Origin: Magnetaquicoccus sp039908525 | Lineage (GTDB): Bacteria; Pseudomonadota; Magnetococcia; Magnetococcales; Magnetaquicoccaceae | Reading direction: 5' to 3' | Length of the DNA stretch: 64,000 bases | Assembly: GCA_039908525.1 (NCBI GenBank) | Contig: JAMOAY010000011.1 | Location: 32,682 to 96,681 of the forward strand | Shown here: piece after piece, positions 55,901 to 64,000 of the stretch | Layout of the letters: each line of letters starts with the position of its first letter | How positions within the stretch are numbered: position 1 is the first letter of the stretch | Program-made: the position numbers and the translations under genes | Notes under the pieces: model-generated | The model's input: the letters and a program-made list of their open reading frames with translations, nothing else | Told to the model about the DNA's origin: nothing | The model's database searches: none

Positions 55901-58900
55901 ACTGCTGGTAACAGGCAGTTTCAGCGGCGTGGCCGATCTGGGTACCGAAAATGGCGCGTTGCATCGGGTCGCGGCCTCGACTGGCCAGGCCCAGTTTATC
56001 CTCAAAATGGATGCCGTCTCGGGCCAGCTGTTTGATCTTGCCGGCGCGCGGGTCGCCATAGACGGCCAGGCCAACCTCGGTGATACCCTGACGGCGGTGG
56101 CGGTGGTGGACAATGAGACGGTCCGCTATCAGTGGCAAATCCTGCAGAATGGCAGTTGGGTCGATATCGGCGCCGCCACCTCCGCCCAGTTCATACCGGG
56201 CAGTACGGAGGTTGGTCATGCGCTCCGTGTGGAGGTATTCAATGGCTCTCAACGCATCGACAGCCCCTCCACGCTCCCGGTCACGGCCCGCAACCACCCG
56301 CCGGAGGTGCATGATTTTACCCGCAGCGGCACCCACACAGACTGGATGCGTTTTTCTGCCCAGGATTTTCAGGACCACAGTCAGGATCGGGACGGCAACC
56401 CTGTATTGGCCATTCGGGTGACCTCCCTGCCGGATTCGACAGCGGGGATCCTGCAGCTGGATGGGTCGGCGGTAACGATCGGCCAGGAGATTGCCACGCG
56501 GGATCTCAACACCCTGACCTTTGTGCCCCTGTCCAGTGGTGGGGGTTGGAGGGTGCCTGTCCGCTTGGGTTGGCAAGCCTGGGATGGACACGACTGGTCC
56601 CAGACGGCGGCCACCGCCACGCTGGCACCCAGCGGCGAGCCCACCGGCTGGGTGCGGTTGCAGGCCGTTGACACCACCGTGGCGGGCCCCTCCGGCGCGG
56701 CGTGGAGCAGTACCCCGACGGCGACCCGGCTCGGCATGACCTATCGGGTTGGCAAGACGGCCTCCGGGGCGCTCACGCTCGAACAACAGGATGCGTTCGG
56801 TCAACAGCAGTGGTCACGGGAGTGGCAGGTCGACGGGCTGGGGGATCGGTTGATGCTGACCCTCCACGAAGGGGACATCCATGTGGCGGGCAGCTTTGCG
56901 GGCAGCGCCCACCTGGATCAGACCCTTTCCAGCGTGCAGGGCAGCACGGATCTCTTCATGGCCCGCTTCGACCCCCATGGCAACCCACTCTGGGCCAGCT
57001 CGGTCGGTGGCGCAGCGTTGGATGCGGTCAACGCCATCCAGGTGGATGGTTCCGGCACGCTCTATCTGGCGGCCTCCCTGTCGGGCGTGGTCGATCTGGA
57101 CCCCGGTCCGGGCCAAAGGCGGGTGGATCTGGGCAGTGGAACACAGAGCGTGCTGTTCCAGTTGAACGGTGCGGGCATGCTGGATCACCTGCCCAGTGGA
57201 CGCCTCAAGCTGGTCAACCGAGGAACCAGCGGCTTGATGGTGATCGACACCCTGGCCGATGCGGACGGTTTGGAGAGCGTTGCCTACCAGTGGCAGGTCT
57301 CGAACGATGGGCTCACCGGCTGGAGCAACATCGCCAATGCCACGGCCGACACGGTGGCGCTCTCCCGGGCCGGAGGCAGCAGCTACCTGCGGGTCGTCGC
57401 CAACTACACCGATCTCCAGGGCAGCCTGGAACAGGTGACCAGTCTGCCGGCAAACGTTGCGCAAAACGGCTCGCTGGATACGGCTGCCCGCTGGTCCATG
57501 GGCGGCCCGGTGACAGGCAGCATCGATTTCCCGGGCGGCAGCGGTCTGTACAAGCTCTCCCTGACGGAGGGCACGGTCTACTCCTTCAACCTGAGGGGTG
57601 CTCCCTCGGCCACCAAGACAGACGGCGCCACCCTGTCGCATCCTGCCCTAGTTCTGCGGAACGCGCAGGGCGTTACCGTGGATGACTCTGCCGGTACGGG
57701 TGAGACGGGGTCCGTTTTTGTGCCGGAGGGAGACGCAAGGGTTGTCTATATCCCGCAGAGCAGCGGCACCTATTATCTGGAGGCCATGGGCGCCGGTTCG
57801 GAGACCGGGGCCTTCACCCTGAACGGCAAGAGCGCCCAGGTCAATACGTGGACCTTGAACGCCCCCACCACCGGCAGGATCGATACGGTCGCCGACGTGG
57901 ACTGGTTTGCCGTCAATCTGACGGCCGGCACCGGCTATACCTTCGATCTGCAGGGGGCCGCCAGTGGTCATGGCACCCTGTTCGATGGCCATCTGATGTT
58001 GAGAAACGGCACGGGTGATCTGATCCAGGCGGCCGGCTGGGGCGGGGACGCCCGGGTCGTCTATGTGCCAACGGTCAGTGGCACCTATTACCTGGATGCC
58101 GAGGCCCTCTATGCGGAGACCGGCAGCTACACCCTGAAAGCGACCGTCACCACCCCTCCTCCCGGAGATGCGCCGGGGGATGTGGGCAGCTCCGCTTCCA
58201 CAACAGGTCGGGTCGGCGTCGGCCAATCGGTTGCCGGCAGCATCGATTCTCCCGGTGACAGCGACTGGTTTGCCATCTCCCTGACAGCCGACATCCCCTA
58301 TACTTTGCAACTGCAGGGTGTTTCCGGCACACATGGCACTCTTTATGACCCCTATCTGGTCTTGCGCAACGGCTCGGGCGGCATCATCGCCGATGACAAC
58401 GATTCCGGAACCGGATGGGATGCCAAGATCCTCTATACGCCCGCCGTCAGCGGCACCTATTACCTGGATGCCCGAGGGTTTGCGGCAGGGACGGGCAGCT
58501 ACACCCTGAACGCTGCGGTGACGGTGGACGTGGGCAACAGCGTTGCCACGGCGGGCAGCCTCCCCATCGGCGGCGTGACAACCAGCGAGATTGCTCCGTC
58601 CAGGGACAGCGACTGGTTTGCTGTCAACCTGACGGCCGGGGTGGCCTACACCTTCGACCTTCAGGGCGCCTCCTCGGCCCAGGGAACGCTGTATGACCCC
58701 TTGCTGGTGCTGCGCGATGGGATGGGGAGTTCGCTCGTCTCGGACGATGACTCCGGGGCGGGCTGGGATGCCCGCATCGTCTACACCCCGACGATCAGTG
58801 GCACCTACTACCTGACAGCCCAGGGAGTCGGCTCCAATGCCGGCACCTATACCTTGAGCAGCCGTGAAACGGTCACCGTTCCCCTCGCCCATCTCAACGG

Positions 58901-61865
58901 CAGCACCGGTTTTCGCCTGGACGGAGCGACCGCCGAGGACTCTTCCGGCTGGGCAGTCAGTTCGGCGGGGGATGTCAACGGCGATGGATTTGATGATGTC
59001 ATTGTTGGCGCCAAGCTGGCGGCGGCGGGCGCCGGTTCCAGTTATGTACTCTTTGGTCGCAGCGGAGGATTCGGGTCCGCGCTCAATCTGAGTTCCCTGG
59101 ATGGCAACAACGGTTTCCGCCTGGATGGCGCGGCTGCGGATGACCAGTCGGGCATCGCCGTCCATTCGGCCGGGGATGTCAATGGCGACGGCTGGGACGA
59201 CCTGATCATCGGGGCGCGCTATGCGGACCCCCGCACGCTGACCAATGCAGGTTCCAGCTACGTGGTTTTTGGCCATGCCGGCGGTTTCAACCCGGTCATC
59301 AACCTCTCCTCGCTCAATGGCCGCAACGGTTTTCGCATGGATGGCGTGGCGGCGGCCGATCAGGCGGGCTATTCCGCCAGTTCAGCCGGGGATGTCAACG
59401 GCGACGGGTTGCAGGATCTGATCGTGGGCGCCCTGCCGGGGGCGGGTTCCAGCTACGTGCTGTTTGGTCGTGTCTCGGGCATCCCTGCCTCCATCAGCTT
59501 TTCGCAACTCAATGGCAAAAACGGCTTCGTCCTGGATGGCATGGCGTTGGGAGATCAGACCGGTTTCTCGGTCGGTTCGGCCGGGGATGTCAACGGCGAC
59601 GGTTTCGCCGACCTGATCGTGGGCAGGCGCTCTGCCACCTCAAACACCCTGTCCGGCGCCTTCGGTTATGTGGTGTTTGGTCATGCAACAGGTTTTGCAA
59701 GCTCTTTCAACCTCTCCAGCCTCAACGGCAGCAACGGCTTCCGCCTGGATGGCGGAGGCGCGCGCGACTATTCGGGAATCGCGGTCAGCTCGGCCGGGGA
59801 TGTCAATGGAGATGGCCTGGATGATCTGATCGTCGGGGCGTATGGGACCGGCCCCACCGGCCACTTTTCCAATGCCGGCTCCACCTATGTGGTGTTTGGT
59901 CAGAGTTCCGGCCTGCCGGCGGGCATCCAGCTGGCCAATCTGAACGGCGCCAACGGTTTTCGTCTGGACGGCGTGGCCCGTGATGATGCCTCGGGCCGAT
60001 CGGTCAGTGCGGCTGGAGATGTCAACGGCGACGGTTTTGCCGACCTGTTGGTCGGTGCATACGGTTTCGACAGCGGCGCAGGCGCCAGCTATGTGGTGTT
60101 TGGCCATGCGGCGGGATTTCAGCCGGTGCTGAATCTCGCCACGTTGGGGCATGACGCCGGTTTTCGCCTGGACGGCGCCACGGCAGGGGATCTGTCCGGT
60201 CGCTCGGTCAGCGGTGCGGGGGATGTCAACGGGGATGGTTTTGCAGACCTGATCGTCGGCGCCTACGGGGCCGGTCCGGGTGGCCGCACCTATGCCGGCT
60301 CCAGCTATGTGATTTTTGGCAGTGACCCGACCGGTGTTGTGCAGTTTCCCGGCACCAGCGGGGCAGACACACTCTCCGGAACAGCGGCGGCAGAGTCCTT
60401 CGTGGGGGGCAACGGTGCGGACACCCTGACCGGCGGGGGCGGGGCCGACGTGTTTCATGGTGGGTCTGGCAACGACACCCTTGTCGTCTCTGACCTGAGC
60501 TTCCGCCTGCTGGATGGAGGCACTGGCACCGACACCCTGGCGTTGTCGGGCACGGCCGTCACCCTCAATCTGGCCAATCTGCGGGGCAGGATTGCCTCCA
60601 TCGAGACCATCAACCTGACGGCCGCCGGGCAGGCCGGCAATACACTGGTTTTGACCAGTCTGGATCTGCTCAACCTTTCCGACAACACCAACCTCCTGAC
60701 GGTGGAGGGGGATGGGAGTGATATCGTCCGTGGCGGTACCGGATGGACAGACAAGGGGATCCGTGGCGACTACCATCTCTATACCAAGGGGCAGGCGGAG
60801 CTGCGTCTGGCAAAAGCGGTTATCTTCTGCCAGAACGATCCCCTGGTGCTGGATCTGGATGGGGATGGGGTCCATCTGACCGCTGCGGGGACGGGTGCGC
60901 ACTTTGACATGAACGGGGATGGCGTTGCCGATCCCACGGGTTGGATCGGCCAGGGGGATGGGCTGTTGGTGTGGGACCAGAACGGCGATGGCCGCATTGC
61001 AGGCATGCAGGAGGTGATCTCTCCGCAAGCGGTGGCCAACACCACCTCCAGCCTGGCCGCCCTGGCCACCTTGGACAGCAACCGGGATGGCCAGATGGAT
61101 GACCGGGATATCGCCTTCGCCCGCTTGCAGGTCTGGGTGGACCAGAACCAGGATGGGCTCTCCACACCCCAGGAGCTGCACCCGTTGTCTCAACTGGGCA
61201 TCGTCTCCCTGGGCCTGACCCTGGATCCGGGCGAGCCGCAGACCATGAACGGCAACACGGTGACCGGTGTTGCGCACGCCCTCTATGCAGACGGCCACCG
61301 GGGAGATATGGCCGAGGTGCAGTTTGATTTTGAGGTGGCCACGCCTCTGCGTACCGACGGTTTCAGCGATCTGATTGCAGAGTCCCATGGCTCCGCCGAC
61401 GGTGCCCTGTACCCGGCGGGTTCCACGTCGGTGGTCGTGCGCCATGACACCGCGCCCCCCGTGCTCTCTGCGACCACCGTTCCGGAGGCGCACAACGAAC
61501 TGGCTTGGCAAGAGTACCCTCTGCGGGTGGAGACGGGTGAGGGGTTCTGTGATCCGATCCTGGGCAGCCATCATGACGCCGTCCCCTATGGTCCCTCCGG
61601 CGACCCTGGATGGAACCAGTTGGATGCTCGGGGGCTGCAGCGGCAGGAGGGTGCGTTGACCATGGATCTGCTCACACTGCAGAAAACCATGGACACCGTG
61701 CTGGGCCTGCACACGGTGGGCGTCATGGAAGGGACGGGGCAGATGATCGATCCCGTCTGTCAACTTCCTGTGACGGCGGCAGAGACCGCTGTGGTCTGCA
61801 ACCCCGTGGACAGTTTGCACACCCTGTTGCTGGATTCGGAGGTCGTGGTCAATGTCCTGCGCTGA
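52962..61865 (+). CDS. Giant FecR-domain repeat protein (propeller, Ig, PPC, FG-GAP, RTX), probable surface adhesin
   Basis: About 2967 residues. N-terminus: a short module and a FecR-type domain (about 122-215) typical of large exported proteins of alphaproteobacteria. Pro/Thr-rich linker 371-440. SBBP-like beta-propeller regions (about 590-1026 and 1270-1413) alternate with Ig-like domains. PPC-type beta domains follow (1507-1966, four copies), then seven FG-GAP repeats (1973-2456; VNGDGFDDLIVGA-like). RTX nonapeptides (GGNGADTLTGGGG, GGSGNDTL) are at 2462-2520, then Ca-binding DxDGDGV loops (2627-2737). There is no N-terminal Sec signal; the RTX end fits type I secretion. ATG at 52962 has GGAGAG upstream. 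The exporter ABC and adaptor genes are not in the window. No enzymatic domain seen. Confidence 0.88.
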   Translation: MSNPLPPASHRTHASSSPPPLSVAMEMEPIGDLVRIPSTALLLEGEFHRVGNDLLIIGPQGERFTVVDYFASAPPATLTTDTGRFLLPETVTLLLASDTSRVPGTLVAGPEMVAGTPDAIGKVGEIAGKVTAKNKVGVTRTLAKGDPVFQEDVLKTEEGAHIKLTFRDNTLFQLGERANAVLNNYLFNPDAGQGNFEATVTVGAFKFTSGELAKQHPGRHSLIKTPTAQIGVRGSELQGEVTTDGQTTILHTSGVLDVADAQGQGVVTLLQTGMATVVVAGGLPQQPFLAPAALLNQFTIQLPSVLSDNKSGDGNKGDKPVAGKEEQGGKKAAGTTEGAAIGDTHQPPGTLGDTYKTLQESGEAKADSLHVTEPPVTLPPATLPATTSYSDMAIPVTLPPTTELPLTLPPVTEPPTTEPPITIPPVIPPVITPPLTGALMGGLVAGVEYRTPTRSGIVGADGKFQYSGGETVTFSIGNIALGQIKGSAAVTPMTLAAGNLTTATNILRLLQTLDGDSLAANGIAISAATLREARLLPAGAVDVQANSTLFENNAVLSRFLASVTGGDGKLVTAAAAWGPFQESFQGAVWSRVTQGMVDGGAQGESLATDGQANLYASGSFWGRADLDPGAALRQEVASGNGATFLQKLDASGHLLWVETLQPLGNGQLEAGEIRLSDASGQDALYTLGRFTGAMDLNGDGLADLSSRRNGSTGQVTSDLYLVKRDAANGSIVWATTVGGGEDEQGGLLVTQGANGTVLGLSRGDSNNDGSADLQLFAHRFATANGAAVGSDITLSWPATDDIRAGRMDDANRLVLGGAHFLAPGNSEAFVRQMDLNSGRETWSRLFAGGKSSSTALALDGTGNIYVAGRFVGSIDLGNGITLVDGSGGEKLFVAKLGGTDGTTLWAKGFGLGNTAFDLRSDLAVTLDATGLRLAGTLNRAGGNALLVMTLDPNGNLLWQKELDGSGPLQASGIALDNQGGLLVTGSFSGVADLGTENGALHRVAASTGQAQFILKMDAVSGQLFDLAGARVAIDGQANLGDTLTAVAVVDNETVRYQWQILQNGSWVDIGAATSAQFIPGSTEVGHALRVEVFNGSQRIDSPSTLPVTARNHPPEVHDFTRSGTHTDWMRFSAQDFQDHSQDRDGNPVLAIRVTSLPDSTAGILQLDGSAVTIGQEIATRDLNTLTFVPLSSGGGWRVPVRLGWQAWDGHDWSQTAATATLAPSGEPTGWVRLQAVDTTVAGPSGAAWSSTPTATRLGMTYRVGKTASGALTLEQQDAFGQQQWSREWQVDGLGDRLMLTLHEGDIHVAGSFAGSAHLDQTLSSVQGSTDLFMARFDPHGNPLWASSVGGAALDAVNAIQVDGSGTLYLAASLSGVVDLDPGPGQRRVDLGSGTQSVLFQLNGAGMLDHLPSGRLKLVNRGTSGLMVIDTLADADGLESVAYQWQVSNDGLTGWSNIANATADTVALSRAGGSSYLRVVANYTDLQGSLEQVTSLPANVAQNGSLDTAARWSMGGPVTGSIDFPGGSGLYKLSLTEGTVYSFNLRGAPSATKTDGATLSHPALVLRNAQGVTVDDSAGTGETGSVFVPEGDARVVYIPQSSGTYYLEAMGAGSETGAFTLNGKSAQVNTWTLNAPTTGRIDTVADVDWFAVNLTAGTGYTFDLQGAASGHGTLFDGHLMLRNGTGDLIQAAGWGGDARVVYVPTVSGTYYLDAEALYAETGSYTLKATVTTPPPGDAPGDVGSSASTTGRVGVGQSVAGSIDSPGDSDWFAISLTADIPYTLQLQGVSGTHGTLYDPYLVLRNGSGGIIADDNDSGTGWDAKILYTPAVSGTYYLDARGFAAGTGSYTLNAAVTVDVGNSVATAGSLPIGGVTTSEIAPSRDSDWFAVNLTAGVAYTFDLQGASSAQGTLYDPLLVLRDGMGSSLVSDDDSGAGWDARIVYTPTISGTYYLTAQGVGSNAGTYTLSSRETVTVPLAHLNGSTGFRLDGATAEDSSGWAVSSAGDVNGDGFDDVIVGAKLAAAGAGSSYVLFGRSGGFGSALNLSSLDGNNGFRLDGAAADDQSGIAVHSAGDVNGDGWDDLIIGARYADPRTLTNAGSSYVVFGHAGGFNPVINLSSLNGRNGFRMDGVAAADQAGYSASSAGDVNGDGLQDLIVGALPGAGSSYVLFGRVSGIPASISFSQLNGKNGFVLDGMALGDQTGFSVGSAGDVNGDGFADLIVGRRSATSNTLSGAFGYVVFGHATGFASSFNLSSLNGSNGFRLDGGGARDYSGIAVSSAGDVNGDGLDDLIVGAYGTGPTGHFSNAGSTYVVFGQSSGLPAGIQLANLNGANGFRLDGVARDDASGRSVSAAGDVNGDGFADLLVGAYGFDSGAGASYVVFGHAAGFQPVLNLATLGHDAGFRLDGATAGDLSGRSVSGAGDVNGDGFADLIVGAYGAGPGGRTYAGSSYVIFGSDPTGVVQFPGTSGADTLSGTAAAESFVGGNGADTLTGGGGADVFHGGSGNDTLVVSDLSFRLLDGGTGTDTLALSGTAVTLNLANLRGRIASIETINLTAAGQAGNTLVLTSLDLLNLSDNTNLLTVEGDGSDIVRGGTGWTDKGIRGDYHLYTKGQAELRLAKAVIFCQNDPLVLDLDGDGVHLTAAGTGAHFDMNGDGVADPTGWIGQGDGLLVWDQNGDGRIAGMQEVISPQAVANTTSSLAALATLDSNRDGQMDDRDIAFARLQVWVDQNQDGLSTPQELHPLSQLGIVSLGLTLDPGEPQTMNGNTVTGVAHALYADGHRGDMAEVQFDFEVATPLRTDGFSDLIAESHGSADGALYPAGSTSVVVRHDTAPPVLSATTVPEAHNELAWQEYPLRVETGEGFCDPILGSHHDAVPYGPSGDPGWNQLDARGLQRQEGALTMDLLTLQKTMDTVLGLHTVGVMEGTGQMIDPVCQLPVTAAETAVVCNPVDSLHTLLLDSEVVVNVLR

Positions 61866-61883
61866 ACCGCTGCGTATCCGGTG

Positions 61884-63245
61884 ATGAACACCCAGCCTTT
61901 ATCGAGAACGATCCGCATCCTCCTGGTAGACGATCAAGCCATTACAGGCCGCCTGTTGAAAAGGATGATGGGCCAGGAGCCCGACATGCACCTGACCACC
62001 TGTACCGATCCCCGCACCGCCGTGCAGATGGCCAGGGCGCAGGATCCGGCGGTCATCCTGCTGGATTTTATCATGCCGGAGCTGGATGGTCTCACCCTGC
62101 TCAAGCAGTTTCGCACATTGCAACCGTTTGCCCACACCCCCATCATCCTGCTCTCCGCCCAGGAGCAGGCCGAGGGCAAGGCGCAGGCGTTCCGGGATGG
62201 GGCCAACGACTATCTGGTCAAGCTGCCGGAGGCTGTGGAGATGTTGGCCCGCCTGCGTTACCACGCGGAAGGGTATTTCAACCGCATAAAAAACCAGCGC
62301 GCCCAGCAGGCTCTGATGGAGAGCGAGCAGCGTTTCCGCATGGTCACCCAGTCCATCTCCGAAGCCATCGTCTCCGTCTGCGTGGACGGCATGGTCCATT
62401 TCTGGAACCGGGGCGCCGAGAACATCTTCGGTTACACCGCCCACGAAATCTTCGACCGCTCCTTCACCCAGCTGATTCCGAAACAGTGTTTGGCCCAATA
62501 TCTGCGCAAGTTCCACAGAATCCGCGCCCTTGGCCTGGGCGAGCAGAGCGAAGAGCAGCAGAAGAACGGCCTGCTGGACAGCACCCTGGAGCTGTTGGGG
62601 GTGCGCAAGAACGGCGAACAGTTCCCCATGGAGCTGTCGGTGGCCACCTGGAGGGTCGAGGAGAAGGTGTTTTTCGCGGCCGTGATCCGTGACATCACCG
62701 AGCGCAAGCAGGCCGAGGAGCGCATCCGCCATCAGGCCCATTTTGATCAACTGACGGATCTGCCCAACCGCACCCTGTTTCTGAAACGGCTGGATGAGAC
62801 CCTCCTGCTGGCGACCCGACAAAAAAAACAGTTTGCACTGCTCTTCATCGATCTGGATCGTTTCAAATGGGTCAACGACACCCTGGGCCATGAGGCCGGA
62901 GATGATCTGTTGCAACAGGCGGCGGGTCGCATGAAAGGCTGCATCCGCCGAAGCGATACGGTGGCACGGTTGGGTGGCGACGAATTCACCATGATCCTCT
63001 TCGATGTCGCCAGCACCTCCAGCACCGTACGGGTCGTTGAGACCATCCTGCAACAGCTGGCGACACCCTTCCTGCTCTCCGGTCAGGAGGTCAGTATCTC
63101 CGGCAGCATCGGGGTCACCTTCTTTCCCGAGGATGGCACCGAGCAGGATGTGCTGCTGCGCAACGCCGATCACGCCATGTACATTGCCAAACGGTCGGGA
63201 CGCAACGCCTACTGGCTGTTCAAGCCGGAACAACCGGCGCCATAA
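61884..63245 (+). CDS. Diguanylate cyclase (REC-PAS-GGDEF)
   Basis: A 453-residue protein: receiver with D61 (VILLDFIMPELDG), PAS (about 145-275, ending in IRDITERK), and GGDEF at 364-368 with an RxxD I-site (R355-D358). It is predicted to make c-di-GMP and to be product-inhibited. It begins 18 bp after the giant surface protein on the same strand (GTG at 61881 or ATG at 61884; binding site weak). This suggests that adhesion and c-di-GMP synthesis are linked in expression. Within the receiver the Lys after KLPE replaces the usual KP, so phospho-signalling may be altered; the DD pair at 16-17 is intact. Confidence 0.93.
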   Translation: MNTQPLSRTIRILLVDDQAITGRLLKRMMGQEPDMHLTTCTDPRTAVQMARAQDPAVILLDFIMPELDGLTLLKQFRTLQPFAHTPIILLSAQEQAEGKAQAFRDGANDYLVKLPEAVEMLARLRYHAEGYFNRIKNQRAQQALMESEQRFRMVTQSISEAIVSVCVDGMVHFWNRGAENIFGYTAHEIFDRSFTQLIPKQCLAQYLRKFHRIRALGLGEQSEEQQKNGLLDSTLELLGVRKNGEQFPMELSVATWRVEEKVFFAAVIRDITERKQAEERIRHQAHFDQLTDLPNRTLFLKRLDETLLLATRQKKQFALLFIDLDRFKWVNDTLGHEAGDDLLQQAAGRMKGCIRRSDTVARLGGDEFTMILFDVASTSSTVRVVETILQQLATPFLLSGQEVSISGSIGVTFFPEDGTEQDVLLRNADHAMYIAKRSGRNAYWLFKPEQPAP

Positions 63246-63253
63246 GGGCCCCT

Positions 63254-63613
63254 CTACCCTCGACGGATTCCAGGCCGTTTGCCACCCTGCTCCATCTTGC
63301 GCCCCTTTCCCTCTCCCCAGAGCGGTTCGTCGCCGAACCGCTTCTCCCACCACTCCTCCGGAGAGAGATAGTTGTCCACCTCCTCCTCCCGGAACGAAAA
63401 ACGGTAGTTGGCGCAATAGCTGCGGATCAACTGGGCCGCCTCCAGGATCTGCTGCGTCATCTCCGTGCACCGTTCCGGCTGTTCGACACAGCGGTCCGGA
63501 TGCCATTTTTTGAGCAAGGTTTTGATCTGGGCCTCGATATCGGCCAGGGTGGCCTCCTCCTCCAGACCGAGGATGTGACGGGCTGAGGTGATTCTGTCAT
63601 ATAGTTTTGCCAT
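63254..63613 (-). CDS. Small J-domain protein
   Basis: A 119-residue protein with an N-terminal J-domain-like region (residues 3-70) including the HPD motif (H38-D40, KKWHPDRC) on the loop that stimulates DnaK ATPase. No Gly/Phe region or zinc fingers follow; the C-terminal 45 residues are charged and end RRG. It may recruit DnaK to a specific client. It is convergent with the diguanylate cyclase gene (8-bp gap). The ATG at 63613 is the only one before the domain. Confidence 0.85.
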   Translation of the reverse strand: MAKLYDRITSARHILGLEEEATLADIEAQIKTLLKKWHPDRCVEQPERCTEMTQQILEAAQLIRSYCANYRFSFREEEVDNYLSPEEWWEKRFGDEPLWGEGKGRKMEQGGKRPGIRRG

Positions 63614-63765
63614 GTATATGCACCATGTTTAGAAACCTGTCGTATATCTGCCGCCTGTCCGGTTCCCGGAAAAATCCTACCATTCCCACCTCCCGTATCC
63701 AACGTGATCAACGGCGGGTAGTTTACCACATCACACGGCGGTTTGCCTCATTCTGCGACAGGCTC

Positions 63766-63890
63766 TTATGCTGACTCAGCATAGGTCGCCGCAAAAATCG
63801 TCTCCGACAGCCACTTCTTGAAGGAGGGATTGTCGCTAAACTGCTTGAACAGCTCGGTGTGATCCGAGAGCAGATCGATGACTGTCAATA
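63766..63890 (-). pseudogene. Remnant resembling the C-terminal end of a type I restriction HsdR
   Basis: About 41 residues of an open frame read LLTVIDLLSDHTELFKQF, then SDNPSFKKWLSETIF and a stop at 63766. This resembles the end of HsdR (type I restriction R subunit), which usually closes with a F..W....F...Y motif, by memory only. Upstream the frame runs directly into the tandem repeat, so the coding part is cut. It is either a remnant or the 3' end of a gene broken by an insertion. Confidence 0.45.
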
Positions 63891-63894
63891 GCCG

Positions 63895-63990
63895 CCCAAA
63901 GTGTACCAATCCATATTCACCCAAAGTGTACCACCCGTGTTCACCCAAAGTGTACCACCCATGTTCACCCAAAGTGTACCAGCGATGACT
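63895..63990. repeat. 24-25 bp tandem repeat at the window edge
   Basis: CCCAAAGTGTACCA recurs at 63895, 63920, 63944 and 63968. The units are 25, 24 and 24 bp, of form CCCAAAGTGTACCACCCRTGTTCA. The repeat starts where the HsdR-like frame stops. The 152 bp between the J-domain gene and the remnant (63614-63765) hold nothing I can name. Confidence 0.85.
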
Positions 63991-64000
63991 TTCTTTAATT

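Noticed and set aside
54774..61820. Three long minus-strand frames (676, 542 and 726 codons) opposite the giant protein gene
   Set aside because: They follow the third-position GC bias of the sense frame and show no recognisable domains or ribosome binding sites.

Overview
This is a GC-rich, densely packed window from a Gram-negative bacterium. AmtB, TolC-family outer-membrane proteins, an AsmA-like protein, dCache/MASE1 sensor kinases and a FecR/RTX giant surface protein all point to a proteobacterium. The density of hybrid kinases and the style of the FecR-RTX protein remind me of the Magnetococcales/Alphaproteobacteria side, but that is a guess from memory and no marker here proves it. I see no rRNA, tRNA, CRISPR array or intact insertion sequence.

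Layout. (1) 1-2.0 kb: the 3' part of a STAND (NACHT-like) protein with pentapeptide repeats and a seven-unit WD40 propeller. (2) 2.0-15.4 kb: housekeeping genes. ridA-like, accA and dnaE are on the minus strand. A DinG-type helicase, gatC-gatA-gatB and an AsmA-like protein are on the plus strand. (3) 15.5-30.1 kb: a signalling island with two hybrid histidine kinases, a receiver-kinase, an HTH-receiver regulator, a nucleotide-kinase-like/receiver fusion, a lone receiver, a lone HPt, a receiver-GGDEF protein and a MASE1 hybrid kinase. A shared TTGC-N7-GCAA dyad lies in front of both transcription units. (4) 30.1-34.7 kb: a SCO1-like protein and two TolC-family proteins. (5) 35.0-37.7 kb: amtB-glnA behind a near-consensus sigma-54 promoter. 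(6) 38.0-46.5 kb: a minus-strand cassette of a Zn-ribbon protein, a CRP/FNR-fold-SLC13 transporter fusion, an ABC-type substrate-binding protein, a dCache-HAMP-PP2C-HATPase protein, a STAS protein and a DUF4071-like/class III nucleotide cyclase. (7) 46.9-48.6 kb: glnK-amtB with a sigma-54-like promoter and a strong terminator. (8) 48.8-63.2 kb: a TolC protein ending in a POTRA-like domain, a 14-unit TPR protein, a ~2967-residue FecR/propeller/PPC/FG-GAP/RTX surface protein and a receiver-PAS-GGDEF diguanylate cyclase directly behind it. (9) 63.2-64 kb: a small J-domain protein, then what looks like the last residues of a type I restriction HsdR abutting a 24-25 bp tandem repeat at the window edge.

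How it fits together. Regions 5 and 7 form an ammonium uptake/assimilation set (two AmtB, one PII, one GlnA) probably under sigma-54/NtrC control. Region 3 has all parts of a branched phosphorelay with c-di-GMP synthesis as one output. Region 8 looks like a surface-adhesion module: outer-membrane export candidate, giant exported protein and a linked c-di-GMP synthase. Region 6 looks like a self-contained solute-sensing cassette that joins partner-switching (PP2C/STAS), cyclic-nucleotide synthesis and a transporter with a CRP-like regulatory domain. The most unusual items are the TolC-POTRA fusion, the CRP-fold/SLC13-cyclase-PP2C cassette and the nucleotide-kinase-like/receiver fusion.
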